Shown here piece after piece: positions 27,757 through 35,485 of a stretch of 64,000 bases of DNA. How positions within the stretch are numbered: position 1 is the stretch's first letter; every line of letters starts with the position of its first letter. The position numbers and the translations under genes are program-made. The stretch comes from Christiangramia oceanisediminis (GTDB lineage: Bacteria > Bacteroidota > Bacteroidia > Flavobacteriales > Flavobacteriaceae), in NCBI RefSeq assembly GCF_022570735.2, contig NZ_JANCNS010000003.1, positions 496,001 to 560,000 on the forward strand, written 5' to 3'. The notes under the pieces were generated by a model that had not been told where the DNA came from, ran no database searches, and worked only from the letters and a program-made list of their open reading frames with translations.

Positions 27757-27887
27757 TAGAGACTGCCACGCTTCGCTAGCAGTGACTTTGCTGAACATCA
27801 TTGCAAAGAGAAAAACGACGAAGCATTCTCTCTGTAAAATCACAAAAACTTCTAGGAATAGACTGCCACGCTACCTCACAGTGACAT
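27757..27887. repeat. GACTGCCACGCT intergenic repeat pair
   Basis: ATAGACTGCCACGCT occurs twice exactly 100 bp apart (from 27757/27758 and 27858), each followed within 15 bases by CAGTGAC. The first copy folds as a hairpin around TTCG. Between them lies a GCAAAGAG...CTCTCTG segment. The sequence style matches dispersed intergenic repeats of Flavobacteriia. No gene is seen in 27741-28295. Confidence 0.6.
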
Positions 27888-27897
27888 GAAAAAGGCC

Positions 27898-27966
27898 GTC
27901 ACCCTGAACTTGTTTCAGGGTCTCTTAAAGATATTAATTGAGATGCTGAAATAAATTCAGAATGAC
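27898..27966. repeat. REP-like palindromic repeat, GTCA/TGAC ends (copy 1)
   Basis: It starts GTCACCCTGAAC, continues with TTTCAGGGTCTC, TTAAAG and GAGATGCTGAAA, and ends CAGAATGAC. Both halves form hairpins. A related copy in opposite orientation is at 45357-45420. Confidence 0.65.
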
Positions 27967-28029
27967 GAAAATTGAATAGAAGCATTCGTTGAAATTCTCG
28001 CCATGCCGTTTGACACAATATTCTATTTT

Positions 28030-28104
28030 GTCATCTCGACCGAAGGGAGAGATCTGAAAGATTGCGGAGTAGATTTCTCAGTCGCTTTGCTCCTTCGAAA
28101 TGAC
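28030..28104. repeat. REP-like palindromic repeat, GTCATCTCGA type
   Basis: A 75-bp imperfect palindrome bounded by GTCATCTCGA and TCGAAATGAC, with internal GGGAGAGATCT and AGATTTCTC arms. It overlaps a short spurious reading frame. Confidence 0.65.
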
Positions 28105-28295
28105 TTAGATCACGATAAAATTTCAGATTTAAACATTAGATGCGAAAATAGATTCAGCATCACAAACTTGCCGAAACAACTCAATCAGGCCTGTCATTCA
28201 TAACAGAATTTCACCAAGAGGAAACCCAAACATTCCCTAAAAACCTTTTCGAAGAAGTTCATTTTTGATAACTTGTATCACGGTCAATCTGGCAA

Positions 28296-29042
28296 ATGGA
28301 AATATTAGGAATAGACATAGGCGGCTCCAGTCTTAAAGGGGCTATTGTAGATGTTGAAACTGGAAAGTTAAAGACAGAAACTCACAGCATCCCTACTCCC
28401 GAATCCCGGGACCCGGAAGTGATAGCCAGGGCAGTGACTCAAATGGTAGATGATTTCAATTTTAAAGGTGAGGTGGGTTGTGGTTTCCCTACCATTGTAA
28501 AAAAAGGGATTTGTAAACACCCGGGTAATTTAAGCCGAAAATGGATAGATGTAGATGTAGATGCGCTATTTGAAAAATCTACCGGACTTGAATTTACCGT
28601 GATCAACGATGCCGACGCTGCCGGACTGGCCGAAATTGAATTTGGCGCTGGAAAAGATCGTAAGGGATTTATCCTGATGATCACCGTTGGCACCGGATTA
28701 GGCAGCGGAGCCTATTTGAACGGGGAACTGATCCCCAATTTTGAACTGGGCCAGATCCCGTATAAAGAATATCAGAAGATCGAGGAATGGGCTGCGTCAT
28801 CGATTAAAACAGAAGAGAATCTTAGCTATAAAGACTGGGCCTACCGATTCAATATCTTTCTAAATTATGTTCACACCATCCTTAATCCAGATCTGATCCT
28901 GGTTGGTGGCGGAATTTCGAATGACTGGGATCAATTCGAGAAATACCTCGATGTAGACACTGAACTTATGCCTGCAAAACTCCGGAATGACTCCGGCATA
29001 CTGGGCGCTGCGATCGCTGCCAGAAATAAATTCATAAAATAA
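28296..29042 (+). CDS. ROK-family kinase, polyphosphate glucokinase-like
   Basis: A 248-residue sugar kinase. The phosphate-1 motif EILGIDIGGSSLKGAIVD is at the N-terminus; VINDADAAGLAE carries the catalytic aspartate; ILMITVGTGLGSGAYLNG is phosphate-2, and LVGGGISNDW the adenosine/C-terminal motif. There is no CxCGxxGCxE zinc motif, and PNFELGQIPY stands where the usual ROK zinc-histidine segment would be. Both points, and the short length, match polyphosphate-dependent glucokinases (PpgK). ATP could also be used. It would phosphorylate glucose to glucose-6-phosphate. It stands alone downstream of the repeat-filled gap. Confidence 0.8.
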   Translation: MEILGIDIGGSSLKGAIVDVETGKLKTETHSIPTPESRDPEVIARAVTQMVDDFNFKGEVGCGFPTIVKKGICKHPGNLSRKWIDVDVDALFEKSTGLEFTVINDADAAGLAEIEFGAGKDRKGFILMITVGTGLGSGAYLNGELIPNFELGQIPYKEYQKIEEWAASSIKTEENLSYKDWAYRFNIFLNYVHTILNPDLILVGGGISNDWDQFEKYLDVDTELMPAKLRNDSGILGAAIAARNKFIK

Positions 29043-29047
29043 ATCCT

Positions 29048-29293
29048 TTAAGCGGTTTCAGGCTTCTTCTTATTGATGAACAGGTAGTAGAAATTCACAC
29101 AAACAATGGCGACATTGGTGATGATCACCGGCCAGGAATCAAGCAATACTCCGTAAGCAACGAAGAAAAGACAGCCAATGCTGTTCACATACCGCAGGGT
29201 CACAATATTTCTCATCAGGAAAGAAAGCAACACAAAAAATGAGGCGAGGTAACCTATCCATTCGGTGATCGTTATTCCAAATATTTCCGTCAT
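29048..29293 (-). CDS. small YgjV/SemiSWEET-like membrane protein
   Basis: An 81-residue inner-membrane protein with three predicted membrane helices (about 10-26, 33-51, 56-72; TEWIGYLASFFVLLSFLM, TLRYVNSIGCLFFVAYGVLL, VIITNVAIVCVNFYYLF). The pattern with LRYVNSIGC, and VNFYYLF at the end, resembles YgjV-like and SemiSWEET-type half-transporters. Function is unknown; a sugar-transport or sensing role would be a guess. It ends 5 bp from the convergent ROK gene. Confidence 0.65.
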   Translation of the reverse strand: MTEIFGITITEWIGYLASFFVLLSFLMRNIVTLRYVNSIGCLFFVAYGVLLDSWPVIITNVAIVCVNFYYLFINKKKPETA

Positions 29294-29309
29294 AATATGT
29301 TTATTAATA

Positions 29310-29338
29310 AAAAAGCCCGCCTTAGCGGCAGGCTTTTC
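29310..29338 (-). terminator. terminator after typA or between it and the small membrane gene
   Basis: GAAAAGCCTGCCGC and GGCGGGCTTTTTT (minus strand) form a GC-rich hairpin followed by T. It lies between typA and the small gene at 29048, both on the minus strand. Confidence 0.75.
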
Positions 29339-29395
29339 ATATAGTTTTATTTCGTCCTTAAGATCTCTAATTTGAGTTTCTAAACGAATTGCAAA

Positions 29396-31198
29396 TTAGA
29401 TCGCTTTTGATCTTTTACGCTCGTTCTCTGTTAAAAGGATCTTTCTCAATCTTAAATGATTTGGAGTCACTTCTACATACTCATCTTTCTGAATATATTC
29501 CAGTGCCTCTTCCAGAGAGAACTTGATCGCAGGAACGATCTTCGCTTTATCATCGGCTCCTGAAGAACGTACGTTAGAAAGTTTTTTGGTTTTAGTGATG
29601 TTTACCACCATATCATCCTGGCGTGAATTCTCCCCAATTACCTGACCTTCATAGATCTCTTCTCCCGGATCCACGAAGAACTTTCCTCTGTCCTGAAGCT
29701 TATCGATAGAATAAGGAATTGCCTTTCCTTTTTCCATAGAGACCAGTGAACCGTTCTGGCGCTCCGGAATTCCACCTTTTAACGGCTGGTATTCCTTGTA
29801 ACGGTGAGCCATGATCGCTTCACCGGCAGTCGCGGTTAACAGCTGGTTTCTTAACCCGATAATTCCCCTTGATGGAATGATGAACTGTATGTTCATTCGG
29901 TCACCCTTGGCTTCCATGCTCAGCATCTCCCCTTTTCTCATGGTCACCATTTCAACCGCCTTTCCTGAAACATCTTCAGGAAGGTCAATGGTCAATTCTT
30001 CAACAGGCTCGCATTTTACACCATCAATTTCCTTGATAATTACTTGCGGCTGACCAATCTGAAGTTCGTAACCTTCACGTCTCATAGTTTCGATCAATAC
30101 CGAAAGGTGAAGTACCCCTCTACCATAAACCATGAATTTATCGGCACTATCAGTCTCCTCGACACGAAGCGCAAGGTTCTTTTCCAGTTCTTTATAAAGT
30201 CTTTCCTTGATATGTCTTGAGGTCACGAACTTTCCGTCCTTTCCGAAGAATGGAGAATCGTTGATCGTGAACAGCATACTCATGGTTGGCTCATCGATAC
30301 GGATGGTCTTTAATCCTTCCGGATTTTCAAAATCGGCAACAGTATCCCCAATCTCGAAACCTTCCAGTCCAACTAGCGCACAAATATCTCCCGCCTGTAC
30401 ATGGTCAACCTTTCTACGTCCAAGACCTTCGAAAGTATGAACCTCTTTGATCTTAGTTTTCTTGATAGAGCCGTCACGCTTTACCAAAGAAACCTGCTGA
30501 TTTTCCTTCAAGGTTCCTCTCTGTAATCTTCCAATGGCGATACGCCCTGTGAAAGATGAGAAGTCTAATGAGGTGATCAGCATTTGAGGAGTCCCAGCGG
30601 TATCTACTTTTGGAGCAGGAATATGTTCAATAACCATATCAAGCAATGGCTCGATATTGTTGGTTTGATGCTGCCAGTCCAGGCTCATCCAGTTATTCTT
30701 GGCCGAACCATATACGGTTGGGAAATCCAGCTGCCATTCTTCGGCACCCAGTTCGAACATCAAATCAAAAACCTTTTCATGTACCTCATCCGGGGTACAG
30801 TTCTCTTTATCTACCTTGTTCACAACCACACACGGCTTCAATCCAAGATCGATTGCCTTTTGCAATACAAAACGAGTCTGTGGCATAGGCCCTTCAAAAG
30901 CATCAACTAATAGAAGTACACCGTCTGCCATGTTAAGTACACGCTCAACCTCCCCACCAAAATCGGCGTGACCAGGAGTATCGATGATATTGATCTTCGT
31001 ATCCTTATAAGTAACCGAAACGTTCTTGGAGGTAATGGTAATTCCGCGTTCTCTTTCCAGATCATTGTTATCCAGGATCAGTTCTCCTGTAGATTCGTTG
31101 TCACGGAAGAGTTCACAGTGGTGCATTATTTTGTCAACCAGGGTAGTCTTTCCGTGGTCAACGTGTGCGATAATCGCGATATTTCTAATAGCTGTCAT
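29396..31198 (-). CDS. typA: ribosome-associated GTPase TypA/BipA
   Basis: A 600-residue translational GTPase related to EF-G and LepA that binds the 70S ribosome and assists large-subunit assembly under stress or cold. G1 is AHVDHGKTT at residues 10-18, G2 RERGITI, G3 DTPGHADF, G4 NKVDKE; domains II, III and V follow, then the BipA-specific C-terminal domain (GEMLSMEAKGDRMNIQF, IPSRGIIGLRNQLLTAT, GSLVSMEKGKAIPYSI). Length is normal. A TACATTTG -7 box lies at the complement of 31219-31226, giving a short leader. Confidence 0.96.
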   Translation of the reverse strand: MTAIRNIAIIAHVDHGKTTLVDKIMHHCELFRDNESTGELILDNNDLERERGITITSKNVSVTYKDTKINIIDTPGHADFGGEVERVLNMADGVLLLVDAFEGPMPQTRFVLQKAIDLGLKPCVVVNKVDKENCTPDEVHEKVFDLMFELGAEEWQLDFPTVYGSAKNNWMSLDWQHQTNNIEPLLDMVIEHIPAPKVDTAGTPQMLITSLDFSSFTGRIAIGRLQRGTLKENQQVSLVKRDGSIKKTKIKEVHTFEGLGRRKVDHVQAGDICALVGLEGFEIGDTVADFENPEGLKTIRIDEPTMSMLFTINDSPFFGKDGKFVTSRHIKERLYKELEKNLALRVEETDSADKFMVYGRGVLHLSVLIETMRREGYELQIGQPQVIIKEIDGVKCEPVEELTIDLPEDVSGKAVEMVTMRKGEMLSMEAKGDRMNIQFIIPSRGIIGLRNQLLTATAGEAIMAHRYKEYQPLKGGIPERQNGSLVSMEKGKAIPYSIDKLQDRGKFFVDPGEEIYEGQVIGENSRQDDMVVNITKTKKLSNVRSSGADDKAKIVPAIKFSLEEALEYIQKDEYVEVTPNHLRLRKILLTENERKRSKAI

Positions 31199-31329
31199 AT
31201 AGCCTTTTTTTGAGGCTGCAAATGTACAGCTATTTTTCGCTATTTCATCATTGTTTAAAAAGAATTTAAAAAGCTGATTTTCAGAATGTTTTAAGCCTAT
31301 TATTTATCATAAATAGAAATCCTATAAAG

Positions 31330-32784
31330 CTATTTCACTTTTTTGGCCGTAAATTCCTGCCCATTAGATCCAATGATCACCCTTTCAACCTTATTGTTCT
31401 CATTACGTTGAAAAGTTAATTGAAAGGGTTCCCCCTCAACTTCAAAAACATCCCTGGAAACTTCCATCAGATTAGAAAATCCTGAACGCCAGGGAAAAAT
31501 AGCCACTAACTTTTTGTTCAGCAATCTAATTTTAAATTGACCTTCTGGTTGAAGCTGGTAAGATCCAATCAACTCTCCAGAGTAATTAGGAGCATAGGCT
31601 CTTGTTTCAGGATTTTCATAACGCTTATATTCCTTCATCAGTTTAGTGATGCTTTCATGCGGAATAGCATAAGCCTTATTGCCGTTAATTCCGGTCATGG
31701 TCTCCGCGGCAACCATGGCATTGATAACCGATTCTTCCACGGCCTGAATGGTGGATTCAAAAAGAACATCAATAAACTCGTTTGGGATCACTTCCACCTG
31801 TGCCAGGTCATTTCTATTGAAAGCATTTTGATTGGCAGTAGAAAACGCGATAAAGATATCTCCCGAACCATTATAGCCCTTTCCACCTACCAGCGCTAAC
31901 CCCAATGGAACCCGTTGAGCCAGCCTTTTTAACTGATGTGGAAGTAGCGGAGCATCTGTTGCAACCACTACGATAACAGAACCATCTCCTTCTTTTCTTT
32001 GAAGATTGGCCGGGGCCTTCAGTTCGTAATTTAGTGTATCCTGTAATTGCATACCTACGGGTACCCCGGCTATATGCAGATTGCTTTTGGAACCAAAATT
32101 TGCCTGAACCAGCACTCCTAAGGTGTATAAGCTATCCTGAAGAAAGAACTGCCGGGAAGCCGAACCTATCCCACCTTTAAAACCCAGGGCCATCATGCCA
32201 GTGCCTCCCCCAACATTCCCTTCTGGAACAATACCTGTTGAGGCATTTCCTATTGCTTCCAGTACATGCTCTTCTTTTACATGAAATCCATAGATATCAT
32301 TTAAAAATCCGTCATATGTCTCGGCCACTACGGGATATGTGTACCACCAGTTGTCTTCACCGTACCAGCCCGTATCCACATACCATTTCAATACGGCGTC
32401 TCTAACCACTCCAACGCTATTGGTATTGGTGATCATAATAGGGGTTTCCAGGAAACCAGATTCTGTGATCCAGGTAGTACCCGTCATTTCTCCGTTACCA
32501 TTAAGACTATCCCAGTTAGCATAAACCGGACTAAACTTCTTACCCCTCGGAAAAATTGCCGTAACTCCCGTTCTCACCGGCCCTTTACCCACCACATTCT
32601 CACCTTCTCCCCAAATGATCGTACTATGACCTACTTCCACCCCTTTTACATCGGTAATCGAATTAAGAGGTCCCGGCTCTCCATCAAAGGGGATTCCAAG
32701 GTCACGGGCCCTTGATTGCTGGGCATTAGCACTGTATAAAAGAATAAAAGCTAGGCCTAAAAGAAGATATCTGAAAGTAACCAT
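31330..32784 (-). CDS. secreted P1-family (DmpA/BapA-type) aminopeptidase
   Basis: An N-terminal-nucleophile hydrolase of about 484 residues. I start at the ATG complementary to 32782-32784 (MVTFRYLLLGLAFILLYSAN); another ATG is two codons upstream. The signal peptide ends near SANAQ. GNVGGGTGMMALGFKGGIGSASR contains the G-S autocleavage site (S210 counted from the upstream ATG) that creates the nucleophile in DmpA-like enzymes; DVKGVEVGHSTII and NTNSVGVVRDAVL are conserved N-terminal segments. Such enzymes remove N-terminal D-, beta- or L-amino acids from small peptides. It begins 8 bp after the DinB-like gene's stop, so the two probably share a transcript. Confidence 0.88.
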   Translation of the reverse strand: MVTFRYLLLGLAFILLYSANAQQSRARDLGIPFDGEPGPLNSITDVKGVEVGHSTIIWGEGENVVGKGPVRTGVTAIFPRGKKFSPVYANWDSLNGNGEMTGTTWITESGFLETPIMITNTNSVGVVRDAVLKWYVDTGWYGEDNWWYTYPVVAETYDGFLNDIYGFHVKEEHVLEAIGNASTGIVPEGNVGGGTGMMALGFKGGIGSASRQFFLQDSLYTLGVLVQANFGSKSNLHIAGVPVGMQLQDTLNYELKAPANLQRKEGDGSVIVVVATDAPLLPHQLKRLAQRVPLGLALVGGKGYNGSGDIFIAFSTANQNAFNRNDLAQVEVIPNEFIDVLFESTIQAVEESVINAMVAAETMTGINGNKAYAIPHESITKLMKEYKRYENPETRAYAPNYSGELIGSYQLQPEGQFKIRLLNKKLVAIFPWRSGFSNLMEVSRDVFEVEGEPFQLTFQRNENNKVERVIIGSNGQEFTAKKVK

Positions 32785-32792
32785 GAACATAT

Positions 32793-33278
32793 TTATTGTT
32801 CATCTGCTGAAGGCCCGTAAGTGGCCGGAACCGAGATATCCAATAACCGGAAATAAACGCCGAGTTGCGCCCTGTGGTGCGGGAACTGCCCCATTACCAT
32901 AGACTGCAGAACATTGAATTTTGGCATTTCGAACAGGATCTCCCCATCATTGGTCATTCTCCACATACGCTCGAATTCATCATCCGCTTTCTTTAAAGCT
33001 TTCTCTGCTTCGGCCGTATTGTTCTTCAATTCTTTTACGATCTCGTCCACAGTGCCATGTTCAAGAGGTTTGTAGCCTTTTACATCCATATTCCCGGCTT
33101 CCATTGTCCCGGTGATCCAGGATGGGATCTCGGCAAGGTGGTTGGCGATCTGCCTGATCGTCATCGATTTCTCATGTGGTTTGTAATCCATCTTATCTTC
33201 CGGAATCCTTTTCAGGAATTTCTCGGTAAGCGCTACTTCTTGCTGCAATTGGGGAATGAGGAATTCATAAATTTTCAT
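32793..33278 (-). CDS. DinB-family protein
   Basis: A 161-residue protein with the four-helix DinB fold and three expected metal histidines: MTIRQIANHLAEIP (first), and GQFPHHRAQLGVYFRLL near the C-terminus (second and third). Members act as thiol-dependent transferases or hydrolases, but this one cannot be assigned a substrate. No signal peptide is seen. It is upstream of the secreted P1 peptidase gene. It is distinct in sequence from the YfiT-like protein at 17336. Confidence 0.85.
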   Translation of the reverse strand: MKIYEFLIPQLQQEVALTEKFLKRIPEDKMDYKPHEKSMTIRQIANHLAEIPSWITGTMEAGNMDVKGYKPLEHGTVDEIVKELKNNTAEAEKALKKADDEFERMWRMTNDGEILFEMPKFNVLQSMVMGQFPHHRAQLGVYFRLLDISVPATYGPSADEQ

Positions 33279-33357
33279 TTTGGCTGATTTTAGTTGAAGA
33301 CTCTAATTTACTGAAAATTAGATTTATAAAACTCATTATACCCAATTTCTGTGCTCA

Positions 33358-33388
33358 TTGCAATGCGGAATTAATTCGATTATCTTTG
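33358..33388 (+). promoter_or_regulatory. promoter of kdsA
   Basis: The -33 TTG (33358-33360) and -7 TATCTTTG (33381-33388) are separated by 20 bp. The ATG follows 17 bases after the -7 box, so the leader is very short. Confidence 0.75.
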
Positions 33389-33405
33389 TTCCAAAATAGA
33401 ATAAG

Positions 33406-34224
33406 ATGGATCTACGCAAAATCAAGAATCTCAAGCATACCAATTCTGGAAACTTCTTTTTACTATCTGGACCCTGTGCCATAGAAGGCGAAGAAATGGC
33501 CCTTAGAATTGCCGAAAAAGTGGTGAGCATTACCGATAAGCTGGAAATCCCATACGTTTTCAAGGGCTCCTTCAAAAAGGCCAACCGAAGCCGTATCGAT
33601 AGCTTTACAGGTATTGGAGATGAAAAAGCGCTGAAGATCCTTCGCAAGGTTTCCGAAACCTTTGAAATACCTACCATTACCGATATACACGAGATCAGCG
33701 ATGCGCAACTCGCCGCAGAATATGTAGATGTATTGCAGATCCCTGCCTTCCTGGTTAGACAAACCGACCTGGTTGTCGCTGCCGCCGAAACCGGCCGTGT
33801 CATCAACCTTAAAAAAGGCCAGTTCATGAGCCCGGAAAGCATGAAACATGCCGTGACCAAGGTGACCGACTGCAATAACGAACAGGTAATGGTCACCGAT
33901 CGTGGAACCATGTTCGGCTACCAGGACCTTATTGTTGATTTCCGCGGAATTCCAACCATGCGTGAGTTTGCACCAACCGTTTTGGATGTCACGCATTCGC
34001 TTCAGCAGCCTAACCAAAGCAGCGGAGTGACAGGCGGAAGACCAGATATGATCGAAACCATTGCCAGGGCTGGAGTTGTGAACAAAGTAGACGGCCTATT
34101 CCTCGAAACGCATTTTGATCCTGCAAACGCCAAAAGTGACGGGGCGAATATGCTCGATCTTTCCCATTTGGAAGGTTTGCTTAGCAATCTGGTAAAAATC
34201 AGAAAAACAGTGAACGAAATCTAA
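33406..34224 (+). CDS. kdsA: 3-deoxy-8-phosphooctulonate synthase
   Basis: A 272-residue cytoplasmic aldolase that condenses arabinose-5-phosphate with phosphoenolpyruvate to make KDO-8-phosphate for lipopolysaccharide. FFLLSGPCAIEGEEMALRIAE, YVFKGSFKKANRSRIDSF, PTITDIHEISDAQLAAEYVDVLQIPAFLVRQTDL and LKKGQFMSPESM are characteristic. The segment MVTDRGTMFGYQDLIVDFRGIP carries substrate contacts. C21-equivalent (GPCAIE) suggests the metal-dependent class, but this needs an alignment. It has its own strong promoter; no other kds gene is adjacent. Confidence 0.95.
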   Translation: MDLRKIKNLKHTNSGNFFLLSGPCAIEGEEMALRIAEKVVSITDKLEIPYVFKGSFKKANRSRIDSFTGIGDEKALKILRKVSETFEIPTITDIHEISDAQLAAEYVDVLQIPAFLVRQTDLVVAAAETGRVINLKKGQFMSPESMKHAVTKVTDCNNEQVMVTDRGTMFGYQDLIVDFRGIPTMREFAPTVLDVTHSLQQPNQSSGVTGGRPDMIETIARAGVVNKVDGLFLETHFDPANAKSDGANMLDLSHLEGLLSNLVKIRKTVNEI

Positions 34225-34269
34225 AATATTTCCCAAAGTTCGTAACGCTTAGGATTAAAGAGGAAAATT

Positions 34270-34293
34270 CGGTTTAAATTCAAAATTTAACCG
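34270..34293. promoter_or_regulatory. inverted repeat just upstream of the first porin gene
   Basis: CGGTTTAAATT and AATTTAACCG face each other across CAA with one base missing from the second arm. It ends 13 bp before the porin ATG, so it is placed for an operator or an mRNA leader hairpin. Confidence 0.45.
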
Positions 34294-34306
34294 ACACCTC
34301 TCATAA

Positions 34307-35467
34307 ATGCACAGTGATTTTCTAAACTTCGCCTGTCCCAAACTGGCCGTTGTTGGCTGTTTTATTTTTATATTTTTAAATCCTGTGCTCAGCGCCCAGG
34401 ATGATGAAAAACCTACGCTGGATATAGGTGGTGCCATACGCTTTAACTATAATCTTTCTTCCTGGAAAGAAGGCCAGAAAGATCGAGGTGGCGATTTTGG
34501 ATATGATCTCTTCCGCCTCAATGTTAGCGGCACCTACCAGGGCCTGTTCGCCCGGGCTGAATACAGGCTTTATGCCGATGTGTTTGGCGGGGATTTCCTG
34601 AAAGAAGGTGTGGTAGGCTATAATTTCGATGAAAAGAACCTCATCGAATTTGGCCTTGCAAAAGTACCTTTTGGGATCGAACGCTATAATTCGCATAATT
34701 TTTTCTTTAACCTTCCCTACTATGTAGGACTTGAGGATGATTACGATATGGGAGTCACATTTACGCATACCGCTGAAAGACTGGAATACCATTTTGGCTA
34801 TTTCAAGAATGCAGAAGAGGAGATCTTTGCTGATATTTCTGAACATACTTCCAACAGGTATGCCTATGATATTGTGGGACGCAATAAAGAGATTCACCAG
34901 TTCAACGGAAAGGTTATCTATAAACCACTCAAGAATCCAGCCCATAATTTTGGGCTTTCGGCACAGTATGGAGGGATCTACAACCTGGATACCAGGAATA
35001 CAGGAGATCGATATGCCCTGGCGGCGCATTATGAGTATAAGACCGAAGACTGGCTTATTAAGGCTCAAGCACTTACCGCTTCATTCAGCCCCGAGAATGC
35101 CGAGGGAGAATCCAGGCAATCTATCATGATGGGAGCTTTTGGCGCTCCATATGAGGTCGCGACCGAATTTGAGATCTACAATATAGGGATCTCCCGAATC
35201 CTTGATATTAATACCAAACTGGTAAAACATATAGAGGTGTACAACGATTTCGGGTATATGAGGAAACGAAATTCGGGCTTTGATGATTCGATCATGAACG
35301 TGGTTGGATTCCTGTTCAGTTCAGGACCAATTTTTTGTTTTGTAGATTACGCGGCCGGCTATAACCATTCGTGGCTGGGAGGAGATTATGTAGACGATTT
35401 TTCTACTGGAGACCCTGATGCCAAGTGGGAAGCACGGTTCAATATCAATATTGGCTACTATTTTTAG
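34307..35467 (+). CDS. outer-membrane porin (OprO/OprP-like), paralog 1
   Basis: A 386-residue exported beta-barrel. The signal peptide covers about residues 1-32 (CFIFIFLNPVLSAQ). The mature protein starts with LDIGGAIRFNYNLSSWKEGQKD, followed by strands such as YDLFRLNVSGTYQGLFARAEY, FGLAKVPFGIERYNSHNFFF and a C-terminal ARFNINIGYYF that ends in phenylalanine, the usual outer-membrane assembly signal. FGIERYNSHN with EDDYDMGVTF resembles the OprO/OprP porin group. It is closely similar in order and motifs to the next gene 18 bp downstream. The pair sits upstream of a BCCT carrier, which suggests passage of a small osmolyte; this is inference. Confidence 0.85.
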   Translation: MHSDFLNFACPKLAVVGCFIFIFLNPVLSAQDDEKPTLDIGGAIRFNYNLSSWKEGQKDRGGDFGYDLFRLNVSGTYQGLFARAEYRLYADVFGGDFLKEGVVGYNFDEKNLIEFGLAKVPFGIERYNSHNFFFNLPYYVGLEDDYDMGVTFTHTAERLEYHFGYFKNAEEEIFADISEHTSNRYAYDIVGRNKEIHQFNGKVIYKPLKNPAHNFGLSAQYGGIYNLDTRNTGDRYALAAHYEYKTEDWLIKAQALTASFSPENAEGESRQSIMMGAFGAPYEVATEFEIYNIGISRILDINTKLVKHIEVYNDFGYMRKRNSGFDDSIMNVVGFLFSSGPIFCFVDYAAGYNHSWLGGDYVDDFSTGDPDAKWEARFNINIGYYF

Positions 35468-35485
35468 AATTGTTTAAACCAAAGT

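Noticed and set aside
28003-28203. 66-residue frame on the plus strand
   Set aside because: It lies over the GTCATCTCGA palindromic repeat and its sequence is explained by the repeat; no family resemblance.
32793-33278. DinB protein as a toxin or DNA-damage factor
   Set aside because: Only the metal-histidine fold is seen; there is no antitoxin partner and the fold is mostly found in transferases and hydrolases.
33336-34017. Two minus-strand frames opposite kdsA
   Set aside because: Antisense shadows of a well-conserved enzyme, with no promoter or recognisable domain.
34376-35068. 230-residue frame opposite the first porin
   Set aside because: Antisense shadow; the paralog gene has a similar shadow, which reflects the conserved coding strand.
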